NCBI RefSeq assembly: GCF_039592695.1
Contig: NZ_JBBUTK010000002.1
Location: 62,001 to 126,000 of the forward strand
Reading direction: 5' to 3'
Length of the DNA stretch: 64,000 nt
Source of the DNA: Flagellimonas_A sp039592695
GTDB taxonomy: Bacteria; Bacteroidota; Bacteroidia; Flavobacteriales; Flavobacteriaceae
Below, piece after piece: positions 42,925 through 51,620 of this stretch (its first letter is position 1; the number at the start of each line of letters is the position of its first letter). The position numbers and the translations under genes are program-made. Under the pieces are notes generated by a model. The model was not told the origin of the DNA. It did not search any database and saw only the letters and a program-made list of their open reading frames with translations.

Positions 42925-43425
42925 ATGGAAAAGTTATTGAACGAATTTTCGATAGGGCTCTTTTTTTGGCAGACAGTATTGTTCGTTTTGCTGCTTTGGT
43001 TGTTGTACAAATTTGCATGGAACCCCATTTTAAAAGCAGTCAATGATCGTGAAGAAGGCATAAAAAATGCATTGGATGCTGCCGAGGAAGCCAAAAAGGA
43101 GATGCAGAATGTCACTGCCGATAGCGAAAAACTCTTGAAAGAGGCGCGAGCCGAGCGTGAGTTGCTATTGAAAGAAGCCCGTGAAATCAAGGAAAAGATG
43201 ATTGCCGATGCCAAAGAACAGGCACAGGTAGAAGGTGATAAAATGCTGAAACAGGCACAAGCCACCATCGAAAGCGAGAAGAAAGCGGCCGTGGCCGATA
43301 TCAAAGCACAGGTTGCAAGCCTTTCGATTGATATAGCGGAAAAAGTCATTAAAGACGAACTATCCGACAAAAAGAAGCAGCAGAAGTTGGTCGAGAATTT
43401 GTTGGATGACGCAAGTTTAAGTTAA
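42925..43425 (+). CDS. atpF: F-type ATP synthase subunit b
   Basis: The 166-residue peripheral-stalk protein has one N-terminal membrane helix (about 10-28) and a long alanine/lysine/glutamate-rich coiled coil (NALDAAEEAKKEMQNV, KEAREIKEKMIADAKEQAQ) ending in the delta-binding part (IAEKVIKDELSDKKKQQKLV). Length normal. Between it and atpH lies a 69-bp stretch of TTAA-type repeats. Confidence 0.95.
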   Translation: MEKLLNEFSIGLFFWQTVLFVLLLWLLYKFAWNPILKAVNDREEGIKNALDAAEEAKKEMQNVTADSEKLLKEARAERELLLKEAREIKEKMIADAKEQAQVEGDKMLKQAQATIESEKKAAVADIKAQVASLSIDIAEKVIKDELSDKKKQQKLVENLLDDASLS

Positions 43426-43494
43426 TAGTTAAATGTGAAAAGTTAATAGGGGTAATACCGAATAACCATTAACCTTTAACGAATAACCAAAACA

Positions 43495-44034
43495 ATGAGC
43501 AATACAAGAGCAGCCATACGATATGCCAAAGCAGTGCTGGATTTCGCCGTTGAGAACAAGGCAGCGGAGAAGGTTGAAAATGACATGCGAAGCATTGCAG
43601 ACACCATTCAGGAGAATGTAGCGTTGCAGCAGTTGCTTGATAGCCCTGTGGTGAAAACAGAGGTCAAGAAAAGTTCATTGAACCAAATCTTTAAGGGAAG
43701 CAATGAGATTTCCCTTGGTCTGATAGCCACATTGGCATCGAACAAAAGAATTGGCATGTTGCATGAAGTGGCACAGAAGTACATTCTGCAGTATGAGAAG
43801 ATGAAAGGTGAGGCTATGGCTTATGTGACCACTGCCGCACCTATGACTGCTGATTTGGAGAAAAAAATATTGGCCCAGGTCAAAAAAATGACGGGCAACA
43901 AAGTCACGCTTGAAAACAAGATTGACGAAGACATCGTTGGCGGATTTATCCTAAGGGTAGGAGACCTTCAATACGATGCGAGCGTGGCCAACAAATTGAA
44001 CAAATTAAAAAGAGAATTTACAAATAGTCTATAA
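43495..44034 (+). CDS. atpH: F-type ATP synthase subunit delta
   Basis: The 179-residue soluble protein shows RAAIRYAKAVLDFAVENKA at the N terminus (helical cap that binds alpha) and the C-terminal signature ENKIDEDIVGGFILRVGDLQYDASV. It links the peripheral stalk to F1. The ATG at 43495 is preceded by an AACAA-rich leader. Confidence 0.95.
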   Translation: MSNTRAAIRYAKAVLDFAVENKAAEKVENDMRSIADTIQENVALQQLLDSPVVKTEVKKSSLNQIFKGSNEISLGLIATLASNKRIGMLHEVAQKYILQYEKMKGEAMAYVTTAAPMTADLEKKILAQVKKMTGNKVTLENKIDEDIVGGFILRVGDLQYDASVANKLNKLKREFTNSL

Positions 44035-44092
44035 ATAAGTAAAGATTGAGATGTCTAACATCTCAAGTCTAACGTCTTAAGTCTAGAAAAAA

Positions 44093-45673
44093 ATGGCGGG
44101 AGTAAAAGCAGCTGAGGTATCAGCAATATTGAAGAAACAATTATCAGGATTTGAAGCTACCGCTTCGCTTGATGAGGTCGGCACCGTACTTCAGGTAGGT
44201 GACGGTATCGCCCGTGTATATGGGCTTTCAAATGCACAATACGGAGAGTTGGTCGAGTTTGAAGGCGGAATGCAGGGCATCGTTTTGAATCTTGAGGAAG
44301 ACAATGTTGGGGTAGTTTTGCTAGGCCCATCAAAAGAGATTGTTGAGGGCGCCACCGTGAAGCGCACACAAACCATCGCGTCTATTAAAGTAGGTGAGGG
44401 TATCGTTGGCCGTGTGGTTGACACCTTGGGCAATCCGATTGACGGAAAGGGTCCGATTTCTGGCGAGACTTACGAAATGCCATTGGAGCGTAAAGCACCT
44501 GGCGTAATCTATCGCCAACCAGTAAATGAACCACTTCAAACTGGGGTTAAGGCAATCGATGCCATGATTCCGATTGGTCGTGGCCAGCGTGAGTTGGTGA
44601 TTGGTGACCGTCAAACAGGTAAGACGACTGTTTGTATCGATACGATTTTGAACCAAAAAGAATTTTACGATGCTGGCGAACCTGTGTATTGTATTTATGT
44701 GGCTGTCGGTCAAAAGGCATCTACGGTCGCTGGTATTGCCAAGACACTTGAAGATAACGGGGCGCTTGCGTATACGACCATCGTGGCAGCCAATGCATCA
44801 GACCCTGCGCCAATGCAGGTATATGCCCCTTTCGCAGGAGCTGCAATCGGAGAGTACTTCCGTGATACAGGTCGTCCGGCATTGATTATTTATGATGATT
44901 TATCCAAGCAAGCGGTTGCGTATCGTGAGGTATCATTGCTTTTAAGAAGACCACCGGGGCGTGAGGCCTATCCCGGTGACGTATTCTACTTGCACTCAAG
45001 ATTGCTCGAGCGTGCCGCAAAAGTCATTGATGACGATAACGTGGCAAAAAATATGAATGATTTGCCTGACGTGTTGAAGGACAAAGTGAAAGGGGGCGGT
45101 TCATTGACGGCGCTGCCCATCATTGAAACACAGGCAGGTGACGTATCCGCATATATCCCGACGAACGTGATTTCGATTACAGATGGACAGATTTTCTTGG
45201 AGCAGGATTTGTTCAACCAAGGGGTACGACCAGCAATCAACGTGGGTATCTCGGTATCTCGTGTGGGTGGTTCAGCACAAATCAAGTCTATGAAAAAAGT
45301 GGCTGGAACACTGAAGTTAGACCAAGCACAGTTCCGTGAACTGGAAGCCTTTGCAAAGTTTGGTTCTGATTTGGATGCTGCTACCTTAAACGTTATCGAG
45401 AAAGGACGTCGTAATGTGGAAATCTTGAAACAGGCGCAAGGGGATCCTTTCACTGTAGAAGAGCAGGTAGCTATCATTTTTGCAGGCTCGAAGAACCTGT
45501 TGCGTGATGTTCCTGTTGAGAAGGTCAAAGAATTTGAGCGAGATTATCTAGAGTTCTTGAAAGCGAAGCATAGTGATGTGTTGAGCACTTTAAAGGCTGG
45601 AAAGCTCACTGATGAGGTTACAGATACATTGACAGCAGTCGCTAAAGACCTTTCAGGAAAGTATAGGAGTTAA
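44093..45673 (+). CDS. atpA: F-type ATP synthase subunit alpha
   Basis: The 526-residue non-catalytic subunit has P-loop GDRQTGKT near residue 174, the alpha-type signature PAINVGISVSRVGG near 376, and the arginine finger in ISVSRVGG. Length normal. It is separated from atpH by GTCTAAC-type repeats (44046-44086) and from atpG by the four-helix-bundle cassette. No beta or epsilon gene follows, as is usual in Flavobacteriaceae, where those lie elsewhere. Confidence 0.98.
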   Translation: MAGVKAAEVSAILKKQLSGFEATASLDEVGTVLQVGDGIARVYGLSNAQYGELVEFEGGMQGIVLNLEEDNVGVVLLGPSKEIVEGATVKRTQTIASIKVGEGIVGRVVDTLGNPIDGKGPISGETYEMPLERKAPGVIYRQPVNEPLQTGVKAIDAMIPIGRGQRELVIGDRQTGKTTVCIDTILNQKEFYDAGEPVYCIYVAVGQKASTVAGIAKTLEDNGALAYTTIVAANASDPAPMQVYAPFAGAAIGEYFRDTGRPALIIYDDLSKQAVAYREVSLLLRRPPGREAYPGDVFYLHSRLLERAAKVIDDDNVAKNMNDLPDVLKDKVKGGGSLTALPIIETQAGDVSAYIPTNVISITDGQIFLEQDLFNQGVRPAINVGISVSRVGGSAQIKSMKKVAGTLKLDQAQFRELEAFAKFGSDLDAATLNVIEKGRRNVEILKQAQGDPFTVEEQVAIIFAGSKNLLRDVPVEKVKEFERDYLEFLKAKHSDVLSTLKAGKLTDEVTDTLTAVAKDLSGKYRS

Positions 45674-45680
45674 GAGTGCA

Positions 45681-46044
45681 GAGTTTTGAGTGATGAGTGG
45701 TAGATTGAACGATAGTCCGATTCGAAACAAAAGTTTTCGATTTGCATGTGATATCGTAAGCTACTGTGATAAGCTCAAAGAGAATAAAGATTTTGAATTG
45801 GCATCCCAGCTTCTTAGAAGTGGAACCAGCATTGGCGCTAACACTAGAGAAGCACAGCGTGGCGTTAGTACGAAGGATTTCAAAAACAAGTTTGGCACAG
45901 CCCTAAAAGAAGCCGATGAGACCATGTATTGGTTGGAAATTTTGGAGGAAACAGGAAAAAAGGTGCCAGAAGGAATGATGAAAAATTGTGATGAATTGAT
46001 ACGAATTTTGGTGAGCATCATCAAAAACTCATAACTCAGCACTC
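45681..46044 (+). mobile_element. Inverted-repeat-bounded cassette carrying a four-helix-bundle ORF
   Basis: GAGTTTTGAGTGATGAGT (45681-45698) and ACTCATAACTCAGCACTC (46027-46044) match in inverted orientation at 15 of 18 positions. They contain the start codon (45693) and the stop codon (46032) of the enclosed ORF. The unit lies between atpA and atpG, which are otherwise close neighbours. I infer a small mobile cassette; no transposase is encoded. Confidence 0.5.
45693..46034 (+). CDS. Four-helix bundle protein (23S rRNA intervening-sequence type)
   Basis: The 113-residue protein has VSYCDKLKENKDFELASQLLRSGTSIGANTREA (about 19-51), EADETMYWLEILEETGK and a final helix, the typical four-helix-bundle family first seen in rRNA intervening sequences. 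Its biochemical role is unknown; diversity-generating and RNA-binding links have been proposed for relatives. I start it at ATG 45693, not GTG 45690. Its start and stop both lie in inverted repeats, and it interrupts the atp operon. Confidence 0.9.
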   Translation: MSGRLNDSPIRNKSFRFACDIVSYCDKLKENKDFELASQLLRSGTSIGANTREAQRGVSTKDFKNKFGTALKEADETMYWLEILEETGKKVPEGMMKNCDELIRILVSIIKNS

Positions 46045-46063
46045 ATAACCCATAACTGGAATT

Positions 46064-46924
46064 ATGGCAAACTTAAAGGAAATACGAAACAGGATTTCAT
46101 CGGTAAAGTCAACGATGCAGATTACCAGCGCCATGAAAATGGTGTCGGCTGCAAAGTTGAAAAAGGCGCAAGATGCCATTACCGCTATGCGACCTTATGC
46201 AGATAAGTTGACTGAGTTGTTGCAAAGCTTGAGCGCCAGTCTTGATGGCGATGCTGGCAGCAAGTTTGCCGATAATCGAGAGGTCAACAAAGTGTTGGTC
46301 GTCTCCATCACCTCGAACAGGGGGTTGTGTGGTGCATTTAACACCAACATCATCAAGCAGAGCGTATCGTTATATCATGGTAAATATGGTGGCAAGCAGG
46401 TTGATTTTGTTGTTATTGGAAAAAAAGCCAATGACATTTTAAGTAAAAAGTTTGCCATCGCCTCAAACCACAGTGATATTTATGATGATCTCACATTTGA
46501 CAATGTTGCAGAAATCGCTGAAAATTTGATGCAACGTTTCACCGAAGGGGAGTATGACCGCATTGATTTGGTCTACAACAGCTTCAAGAATGCGGCCACC
46601 CAAATCGTGAAGTCAGAACAGTTTCTTCCTATTGTTCCGATGGAAGGGGAGGCTTCAAACGCGGCGGATTACATCTTTGAGCCATCAAAAGCTGAAATCG
46701 TAGAGCAATTGATTCCGAAGTCGTTGAAAACACAACTGTACAAAGCCATTCGCGACTCGTTCGCCAGTGAGCATGGTGCCCGTATGACAGCAATGCACAA
46801 AGCGACTGATAATGCCGGGGAATTGAAAGACCAATTGACACTCACCTACAACAAGGCACGTCAAGCAGCCATCACCAACGAGATTCTGGAGATTGTTGGC
46901 GGTGCGGAAGCGTTGAACAACTGA
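46064..46924 (+). CDS. atpG: F-type ATP synthase subunit gamma
   Basis: The 286-residue central-stalk subunit starts with NLKEIRNRISSVKSTMQITSAMKMVSAAKL (positions 3-32), the N-terminal helix in the alpha3beta3 hexamer, and ends with LTLTYNKARQAAITNEILEIVGGA, the C-terminal helix signature. The NRGLCGAFN motif is intact. It is the last gene of the operon and is followed by a repeat hairpin and a strong terminator. Confidence 0.97.
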   Translation: MANLKEIRNRISSVKSTMQITSAMKMVSAAKLKKAQDAITAMRPYADKLTELLQSLSASLDGDAGSKFADNREVNKVLVVSITSNRGLCGAFNTNIIKQSVSLYHGKYGGKQVDFVVIGKKANDILSKKFAIASNHSDIYDDLTFDNVAEIAENLMQRFTEGEYDRIDLVYNSFKNAATQIVKSEQFLPIVPMEGEASNAADYIFEPSKAEIVEQLIPKSLKTQLYKAIRDSFASEHGARMTAMHKATDNAGELKDQLTLTYNKARQAAITNEILEIVGGAEALNN

Positions 46925-46934
46925 GCTTTTTGTC

Positions 46935-46954
46935 ATTCCTGCGGAAGCAGGAAT
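46935..46954. repeat. ATTCCTGC hairpin repeat after atpG
   Basis: ATTCCTGC-GGAA-GCAGGAAT is a perfect 8-bp hairpin, a common Bacteroidota dispersed repeat (TCATTCCTGC...GCAGGAATC), 10 bp after the atpG stop. Confidence 0.6.
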
Positions 46955-46967
46955 CGAAAACAAATAG

Positions 46968-46992
46968 AGCCCTTGAAAGTCAAGGGCTTTTT
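46968..46992 (+). terminator. Rho-independent terminator of the atp operon
   Basis: AGCCCTTG and CAAGGGCT pair over 8 bp around AAAGT and are followed by TTTT, 43 bp after the atpG stop. This is the cleanest intrinsic terminator in the atp region. Confidence 0.85.
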
Positions 46993-46994
46993 GT

Positions 46995-47023
46995 TTGGCA
47001 CCAATTTTGGTTTTATATCTTTG
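46995..47023 (+). promoter_or_regulatory. Promoter for the 47043 lipoprotein gene
   Basis: TTG (46995-46997) and TATCTTTG (47016-47023) are 18 bp apart, an excellent Bacteroidota promoter placed right behind the atp terminator. Confidence 0.65.
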
Positions 47024-47042
47024 AGAGGCTTAAAATTTAGAG

Positions 47043-47525
47043 ATGAAAACAGCAGCATACATCATATTGGCATTGGGGTTTTCCTTAACGGGATGCTCAT
47101 CACAAAAGAAGTTGGTTGAAAATCCGCCTTTTGAAGTTGGTAATGCCACATGCCAATCATGGCTCGGTGGAAGGGCAGAAAGCGGTTCGGGAATGAAGCT
47201 TGAAATTCCGGTAACAAATATTCCCGCAACAGCAACGCTTCAAAAAGCCTATTTCAGGGGTAAAGTGGCCACAATAACCCTAGAAGAAAAAGAGGGGCAA
47301 TCGTATGCCACTGCAAACTTTAGTAACAAATCCATAGAAAAGCCAGATATCATCATGCACAGGGATCCAAAAAAGGAAGTCGGCAATCAACCCCCCAAGT
47401 TGCAAGAGGAAATACCGTTCGAGCTTGATGCCAATGAATGTGTGGTGAGCTACATCGAAGGCGATACGGTGAAATACGTCAAAGTTTCTGATATCAAAGA
47501 GAAAAAGCCTTTGGTATACCAGTGA
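47043..47525 (+). CDS. Lipoprotein, unknown function
   Basis: The 160-residue protein has a signal peptide (KTAAYIILALGFSLTGC, lipobox LTGC with Cys 19), then a soluble beta-rich domain with AYFRGKVATITLEEKEG and a C-terminal ECVVSYIEGDTVKYVKV. No family recognised. It has its own promoter and is followed by the 20-bp perfect palindrome at 47584, so it is a single-gene unit. Confidence 0.65.
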   Translation: MKTAAYIILALGFSLTGCSSQKKLVENPPFEVGNATCQSWLGGRAESGSGMKLEIPVTNIPATATLQKAYFRGKVATITLEEKEGQSYATANFSNKSIEKPDIIMHRDPKKEVGNQPPKLQEEIPFELDANECVVSYIEGDTVKYVKVSDIKEKKPLVYQ

Positions 47526-47583
47526 TTGCATAGGTATTTTGCCCCAAAGAATGTTATTGGCTACTTTTATGACAACATTAGTG

Positions 47584-47603
47584 CCCTGACGGTACCGTCA
47601 GGG
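47584..47603 (+). terminator. Perfect 20-bp palindrome CCCTGACGGTACCGTCAGGG
   Basis: All 20 bases are self-complementary, followed by TTTCCTTTAAAG. It lies 58 bp after the lipoprotein gene and 23 bp before the flippase start. It resembles the AGACCT hairpin family in its CCTGAC/GTCAGG core and its T-rich end. Confidence 0.6.
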
Positions 47604-47626
47604 TTTCCTTTAAAGCACCACTTTCA

Positions 47627-49081
47627 TTGAATCCGCTTAAAAAGCTTTTCAAACAGACCGCAATTTATGGTTTGGCCACGGTCATGCCCAGAATGTTGTC
47701 GGTGCTGCTCTTACCGCTCTACACCTCGGTATTTGAAAATGCTTCGGGTTACGGCGAATATGTCAATATCTACGCCTGGATTGCCATTTTCAATGTCTTG
47801 TTGGCCTATGGAATGGAAACGGCATTCTTTAGATTTTATAATAAGGAAGCGAATAAAACCAATGTAGTATCCACATCCTTGATTTCCTTATTGGCAACAT
47901 CCTTATTGTTCTTGATATTGGCGTTGTTGCTCAAGGATAGCTTGGCGGAATGGACGAACATCGATATTGACTTCATCAAGTTCACGGCCTATATTCTGGT
48001 GTTGGATGCTTTGGTCATCATACCCTTTGCATTGCTCAGGGCCAAAGAAAAGCCGGGCATGTATGCGGTCATTAAAATTTTGAACGTGGCCATCAATTTG
48101 GGCTTCAATGTGTTTTTCCTGTTGGTATTGCCCAAACTGGCGGTTGAAGAAAACACCATTTGGAACAACTTGTATCGTGCCGATTTTGAGATTAACTATA
48201 TTTTCATCTCCAACATTATTGCCAGTGGGATTACACTCTTGATTTTATTGCCCACATATTTCTCAAATAAGTATACGTTCGATGCTTCCCTTTGGAAAAG
48301 AATGCTAAAATATGCTGCTCCGGTCATGATTGCCGGATTTGCCTTTACCATCAATGAAGTTGTTGACAAGATCATGCTGACAGAGTTGCTCTCAAAAACG
48401 GAGGCGGGTAAATACGGGGCTTGTTATAAACTGGCCTTGTTCATGACCCTGTTCGGCACTGCATTTCGATTGGGCGTTGAACCCTTTTTCTTCAGCCATG
48501 CCAATGAAGAACGGCCACAAAGAACGTATGCCCAGATTACCAATTATTTTGTGATCATGGGCAGTGTGATTTTGTTGTTTGTGGTAGTGTATATTGACCT
48601 TTTGGCCAAATTGTTGATTCTTAATGAAACCTATTTAGAGGCCGTTCAGATTGTCCCCATCATTTTATTGGCCAGTTTTTGTTTGGGCATTTATCACAAC
48701 CTTTCCGTGTGGTACAAGGTTACCGACCGCACAAAATTTGGCGCCTATATTTCTTCAATTGGCGCAGTGTTGACGTTGATCATTAACCTTGCGTTGATTC
48801 CAAAGATTGGATATATGGCCTCGGCATGGGCCACGTTGGCCGCTTACGGCAGTATGATGTGCCTTTCCTATTATTTTGGAAAAAAATACTATCCCATCCC
48901 CTATAACATGCGTAAGATTCTTTTCTATGGAGGATTATCGATCCTGTTTTCTGCTTTGGCATTTTACGTATTTAACCGCAATTTGATTGTCGGCACCCTA
49001 TTGCTTTTAGTATTTTTGGGCGTGCTTTTGAAGATGGAGGGAGCACAACTCAAACGAATACTGTTACAACGTGAAAATTAA
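47627..49081 (+). CDS. Lipopolysaccharide/polysaccharide flippase family protein
   Basis: The 484-residue membrane protein has about 14 helices and the MOP-superfamily start LKKLFKQTAIYGLATVMPRMLSVLLLPLYTS (about positions 4-34). It is better conserved and less AT-rich than the locus-specific Wzx at 3.4 kb, and it lies among core envelope genes, so it may flip a conserved lipid-linked glycan. The start is TTG 47627; no ATG fits before the first helix. It overlaps dut by 11 bp. Confidence 0.85.
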   Translation: MNPLKKLFKQTAIYGLATVMPRMLSVLLLPLYTSVFENASGYGEYVNIYAWIAIFNVLLAYGMETAFFRFYNKEANKTNVVSTSLISLLATSLLFLILALLLKDSLAEWTNIDIDFIKFTAYILVLDALVIIPFALLRAKEKPGMYAVIKILNVAINLGFNVFFLLVLPKLAVEENTIWNNLYRADFEINYIFISNIIASGITLLILLPTYFSNKYTFDASLWKRMLKYAAPVMIAGFAFTINEVVDKIMLTELLSKTEAGKYGACYKLALFMTLFGTAFRLGVEPFFFSHANEERPQRTYAQITNYFVIMGSVILLFVVVYIDLLAKLLILNETYLEAVQIVPIILLASFCLGIYHNLSVWYKVTDRTKFGAYISSIGAVLTLIINLALIPKIGYMASAWATLAAYGSMMCLSYYFGKKYYPIPYNMRKILFYGGLSILFSALAFYVFNRNLIVGTLLLLVFLGVLLKMEGAQLKRILLQREN

Positions 49082-49505
49082 GATCATCAACCAGTCTGGC
49101 CATGCATTGCCCCACTATGAGACCGATGCTTCGGCAGGGATGGATTTGCGTGCCAATATTTCAGAGCCCATTACGTTGAAATCATTAGGGCGCACGATTG
49201 TCAAAACCGGATTGTTTATCGAACTCCCGATTGGCTACGAGGCCCAAGTGCGCCCACGTAGCGGATTGGCGGCCAAAAAAGGGATTACCGTATTGAACGC
49301 CCCAGGCACCATCGATGCCGATTATCGAGGTGAAGTAGGTGTGATTTTGGTCAACCTGTCCAATGAAGATTTTACAATCGAAAATGGGGAACGAATCGCC
49401 CAATTGGTGATAGCCAAACATGAACGGGCCGAATGGGTCGAGGTGGATAAATTGACTGAAACCGAACGAGGTAGAGGCGGATTCGGGAGTACAGGATTCC
49501 GTTAA
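49071..49505 (+). CDS. dut: dUTP diphosphatase
   Basis: dUTPase splits dUTP to dUMP and pyrophosphate. The 144 residues contain all five motifs: DASAGMDLRA, RPRSGLAAKKG, GTIDADYRGEVGV, GERIAQLVI and RGRGGFGSTG. The start is GTG 49071, inside the flippase gene end, giving the usual MKIKIINQS N terminus. Confidence 0.97.
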   Translation: MKIKIINQSGHALPHYETDASAGMDLRANISEPITLKSLGRTIVKTGLFIELPIGYEAQVRPRSGLAAKKGITVLNAPGTIDADYRGEVGVILVNLSNEDFTIENGERIAQLVIAKHERAEWVEVDKLTETERGRGGFGSTGFR

Positions 49506-49584
49506 TGAAGCAATGTTCAATGAAACAACAAACCAATGAAAGAATTTTCAAATAGGTTCATTTCCAAATTTACAAATTGATTAC

Positions 49585-50601
49585 ATGAAAATAATCGTCC
49601 CAATGGCAGGTCGCGGTTCAAGACTGCGCCCACATACGTTAACAGTGCCAAAACCATTGATTCCAGTTGCAGGCAAACCCATTGTACACCGATTGATCAG
49701 CGATATCGCAAAGGTTTTGGGCGAACCCATAGAAGAAATCGCTTTCATCTTGGGCGACCCCGCCTTTTTTGGTGATGATGTTGTGGAAAGTTTGACCCAA
49801 CTGGCACAAGAACTGGGTGCAAAAGCGAGTATTTATCGTCAGTTGGACCCCAAGGGCACGGGCCATGCCATTATGTGTGCTGAGCCTTCCTTATCCGGTC
49901 CAGCTGTGATTGCCTATGCCGATACCTTGATTCGCGCCAATTTTGATTTGGATAAGGATGCCGATAGTGTCATCTGGACTAAAAAGGTGGACAATCCAGA
50001 GGCGTATGGCGTGGTAAACCTCAACGCACAGAATCATATCGTAGAACTCGTCGAAAAACCCAAAGAGTTTGTCAGCGACCAAGCCGTTATCGGCATTTAT
50101 TACTTTAAGGATGTGGCGGTGTTACGAAACGAACTGCAGTTCGTCTTGGATAATAACATCATCAATGGCGGCGAGTACCAAATCAACGACGGTATCAAAC
50201 GTATGATGGCCGATGGCAAGGTCTTTGTGACTGGAAAAGTGGATGAATGGATGGACTGTGGCAACAAAAACGTCACTGTCGAAACAAATCAACGCATGCT
50301 CTCCTTTTTGGAAAAAGATGGGGAAAAACTGGTTGCAGACTCAGTCGAAAAGGTGAACGCCAACATCATTGAACCCTGCTTTATAGGAGAAAACGTAGTC
50401 TTGAAAAACACTACCATCGGCCCTTATGTTTCGGTGGGTTCGGGAACGGTGATTGAAAACGCTACCGTTAAAAATAGCTTAATCCAAAGTGATAGCATCA
50501 TCAAAAATGCTAATTTGGATAATGCCATGATAGGCAATCATGTACGATACGATGGTAATTTTGAAACCATCAGTATCGGTGATTATTCGGTGTTGGAATG
50601 A
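49585..50601 (+). CDS. Sugar-phosphate nucleotidyltransferase with hexapeptide tail
   Basis: The 338-residue protein has the nucleotide-binding loop IIVPMAGRGSRLRPHTLTVPKPLIPVAGKP at positions 2-31, GTGHAIMCAEPS, and a C-terminal left-handed beta-helix (NIIEPCFIGENVVLKNTTIGPYVSVGSGTVIENATV, about 265-300). This is the layout of glucose-1-phosphate thymidylyltransferase-like or mannose-1-phosphate guanylyltransferase-like enzymes. The exact sugar and nucleotide are not certain. The first gene of a row with TPR, DUF4292 and EnvC-like genes that is common in flavobacteria. Confidence 0.88.
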   Translation: MKIIVPMAGRGSRLRPHTLTVPKPLIPVAGKPIVHRLISDIAKVLGEPIEEIAFILGDPAFFGDDVVESLTQLAQELGAKASIYRQLDPKGTGHAIMCAEPSLSGPAVIAYADTLIRANFDLDKDADSVIWTKKVDNPEAYGVVNLNAQNHIVELVEKPKEFVSDQAVIGIYYFKDVAVLRNELQFVLDNNIINGGEYQINDGIKRMMADGKVFVTGKVDEWMDCGNKNVTVETNQRMLSFLEKDGEKLVADSVEKVNANIIEPCFIGENVVLKNTTIGPYVSVGSGTVIENATVKNSLIQSDSIIKNANLDNAMIGNHVRYDGNFETISIGDYSVLE

Positions 50602-50656
50602 AAGCCTCACCTAAATCCTCTCTAAAGGAGAGGACTTATTGAAGATTGCTTGATAT

Positions 50657-50690
50657 GGATTGTCCCCTTGAGGGGACCTCAGGGGTGTAA
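50657..50690. repeat. GTCCCCTTGAGGGGA intergenic repeat
   Basis: TCCCCTTGAGGGGA is a 14-bp palindrome with TG in the centre, followed by CCTCAGGGGTGT. The almost identical ATTGTCCCCTTGATGGGCTT and TCAGGGGTGT lie at 57385-57414. A TCTCTAAAGGAGAGG variant precedes it at 50619. Confidence 0.55.
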
Positions 50691-51620
50691 ATGAAAAAGT
50701 TTCTTCTAATATCGATGTTTCTATACTCACTTATATTGGCGAGCAGCAATCTTTTGGCCCAAGAAGACCCTAAAATCATCGAGCAAGAAGAGAGTGCCGA
50801 GGTCTTTTTGGAAGCATATACCGATGAGTTTCAAGAAACCTTTTTTGAGGCCTTAAAACAAAAAGGCATCCAGAATTACGACAGGGCCTCAAACCTTTTG
50901 CTCAAGTGCAAGCAGTTACAGCCTGAAAACACTGCTGTTGACCATGAGTTGGCAAAGGTTAACCTCAAAGACAAACAATATTACACGGCACAGGGGTATG
51001 CCATTGAGGCTGTTGTTTCCGAACCTGAAAATTATTGGTTTTTGAATACATTGAGCGAGGTGCTTCAGGCGCAGGGTGATACCTTTGAATCTGTAAAGGG
51101 GCGCATTCCCTACGAAAATGAAGACCTTCGCTATAATTTGGCAACCATCAAGTTTAAGCAGAAAAAATACGATGCCGCACTAAACGTTTTAAAAGGGTTG
51201 AAAAAAACCGAATCTATCGATCAAATGATTCGAAAAATTGAAGATTCCCTCCAAAAAAACACCAAAACGGTCAGCATCACGGTAGAAAATTCGCCTCCTG
51301 AAGACCCCATAGCTTTTCTAAAACAAAAAATGGATTTGTTGATTAGGGCCTCCAATTTTTTACAATTGCAAACCGTTTCTGAAGAGGCTGTTGAAACGTA
51401 TCCCTTGCAGCCTTATTTTTACTATTCGCATGGTCTCGCCCTGAACAAAAGAAAAAGTTTTAGAGAAGCCACTAAGGTACTTGAAAACGGACTCGATTAT
51501 GTGTTCGACGACCCAAAACTGGCGAAAAAGTTTTATGATGAACTGGTCATTGCATATACGGGTATCGGCAATACTGTAAAGGCAAATGAATACCTTCGTA
51601 AATCAAAAATAGGATTGTAA
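50691..51620 (+). CDS. TPR-repeat secreted protein
   Basis: The 309-residue protein has a signal peptide (residues 1-23, SSNLLAQ) and TPR-like helix pairs (for example FEALKQKGIQNYDRASNLLLKC, ATIKFKQKKYDAALNVLKGL). It is probably periplasmic or at the inner face of the outer membrane. Its function is not known, but the neighbours (DUF4292 lipoprotein directly after, EnvC-like activator next) suggest an envelope-assembly or cell-division role. ATG 50691 follows the repeat at 50657 by 1 bp. Confidence 0.8.
   Translation: MKKFLLISMFLYSLILASSNLLAQEDPKIIEQEESAEVFLEAYTDEFQETFFEALKQKGIQNYDRASNLLLKCKQLQPENTAVDHELAKVNLKDKQYYTAQGYAIEAVVSEPENYWFLNTLSEVLQAQGDTFESVKGRIPYENEDLRYNLATIKFKQKKYDAALNVLKGLKKTESIDQMIRKIEDSLQKNTKTVSITVENSPPEDPIAFLKQKMDLLIRASNFLQLQTVSEEAVETYPLQPYFYYSHGLALNKRKSFREATKVLENGLDYVFDDPKLAKKFYDELVIAYTGIGNTVKANEYLRKSKIGL

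Noticed and set aside
46925..47042. atpD/atpC after atpG
   Set aside because: No beta or epsilon gene is present; the operon ends at a terminator, as expected in this family.
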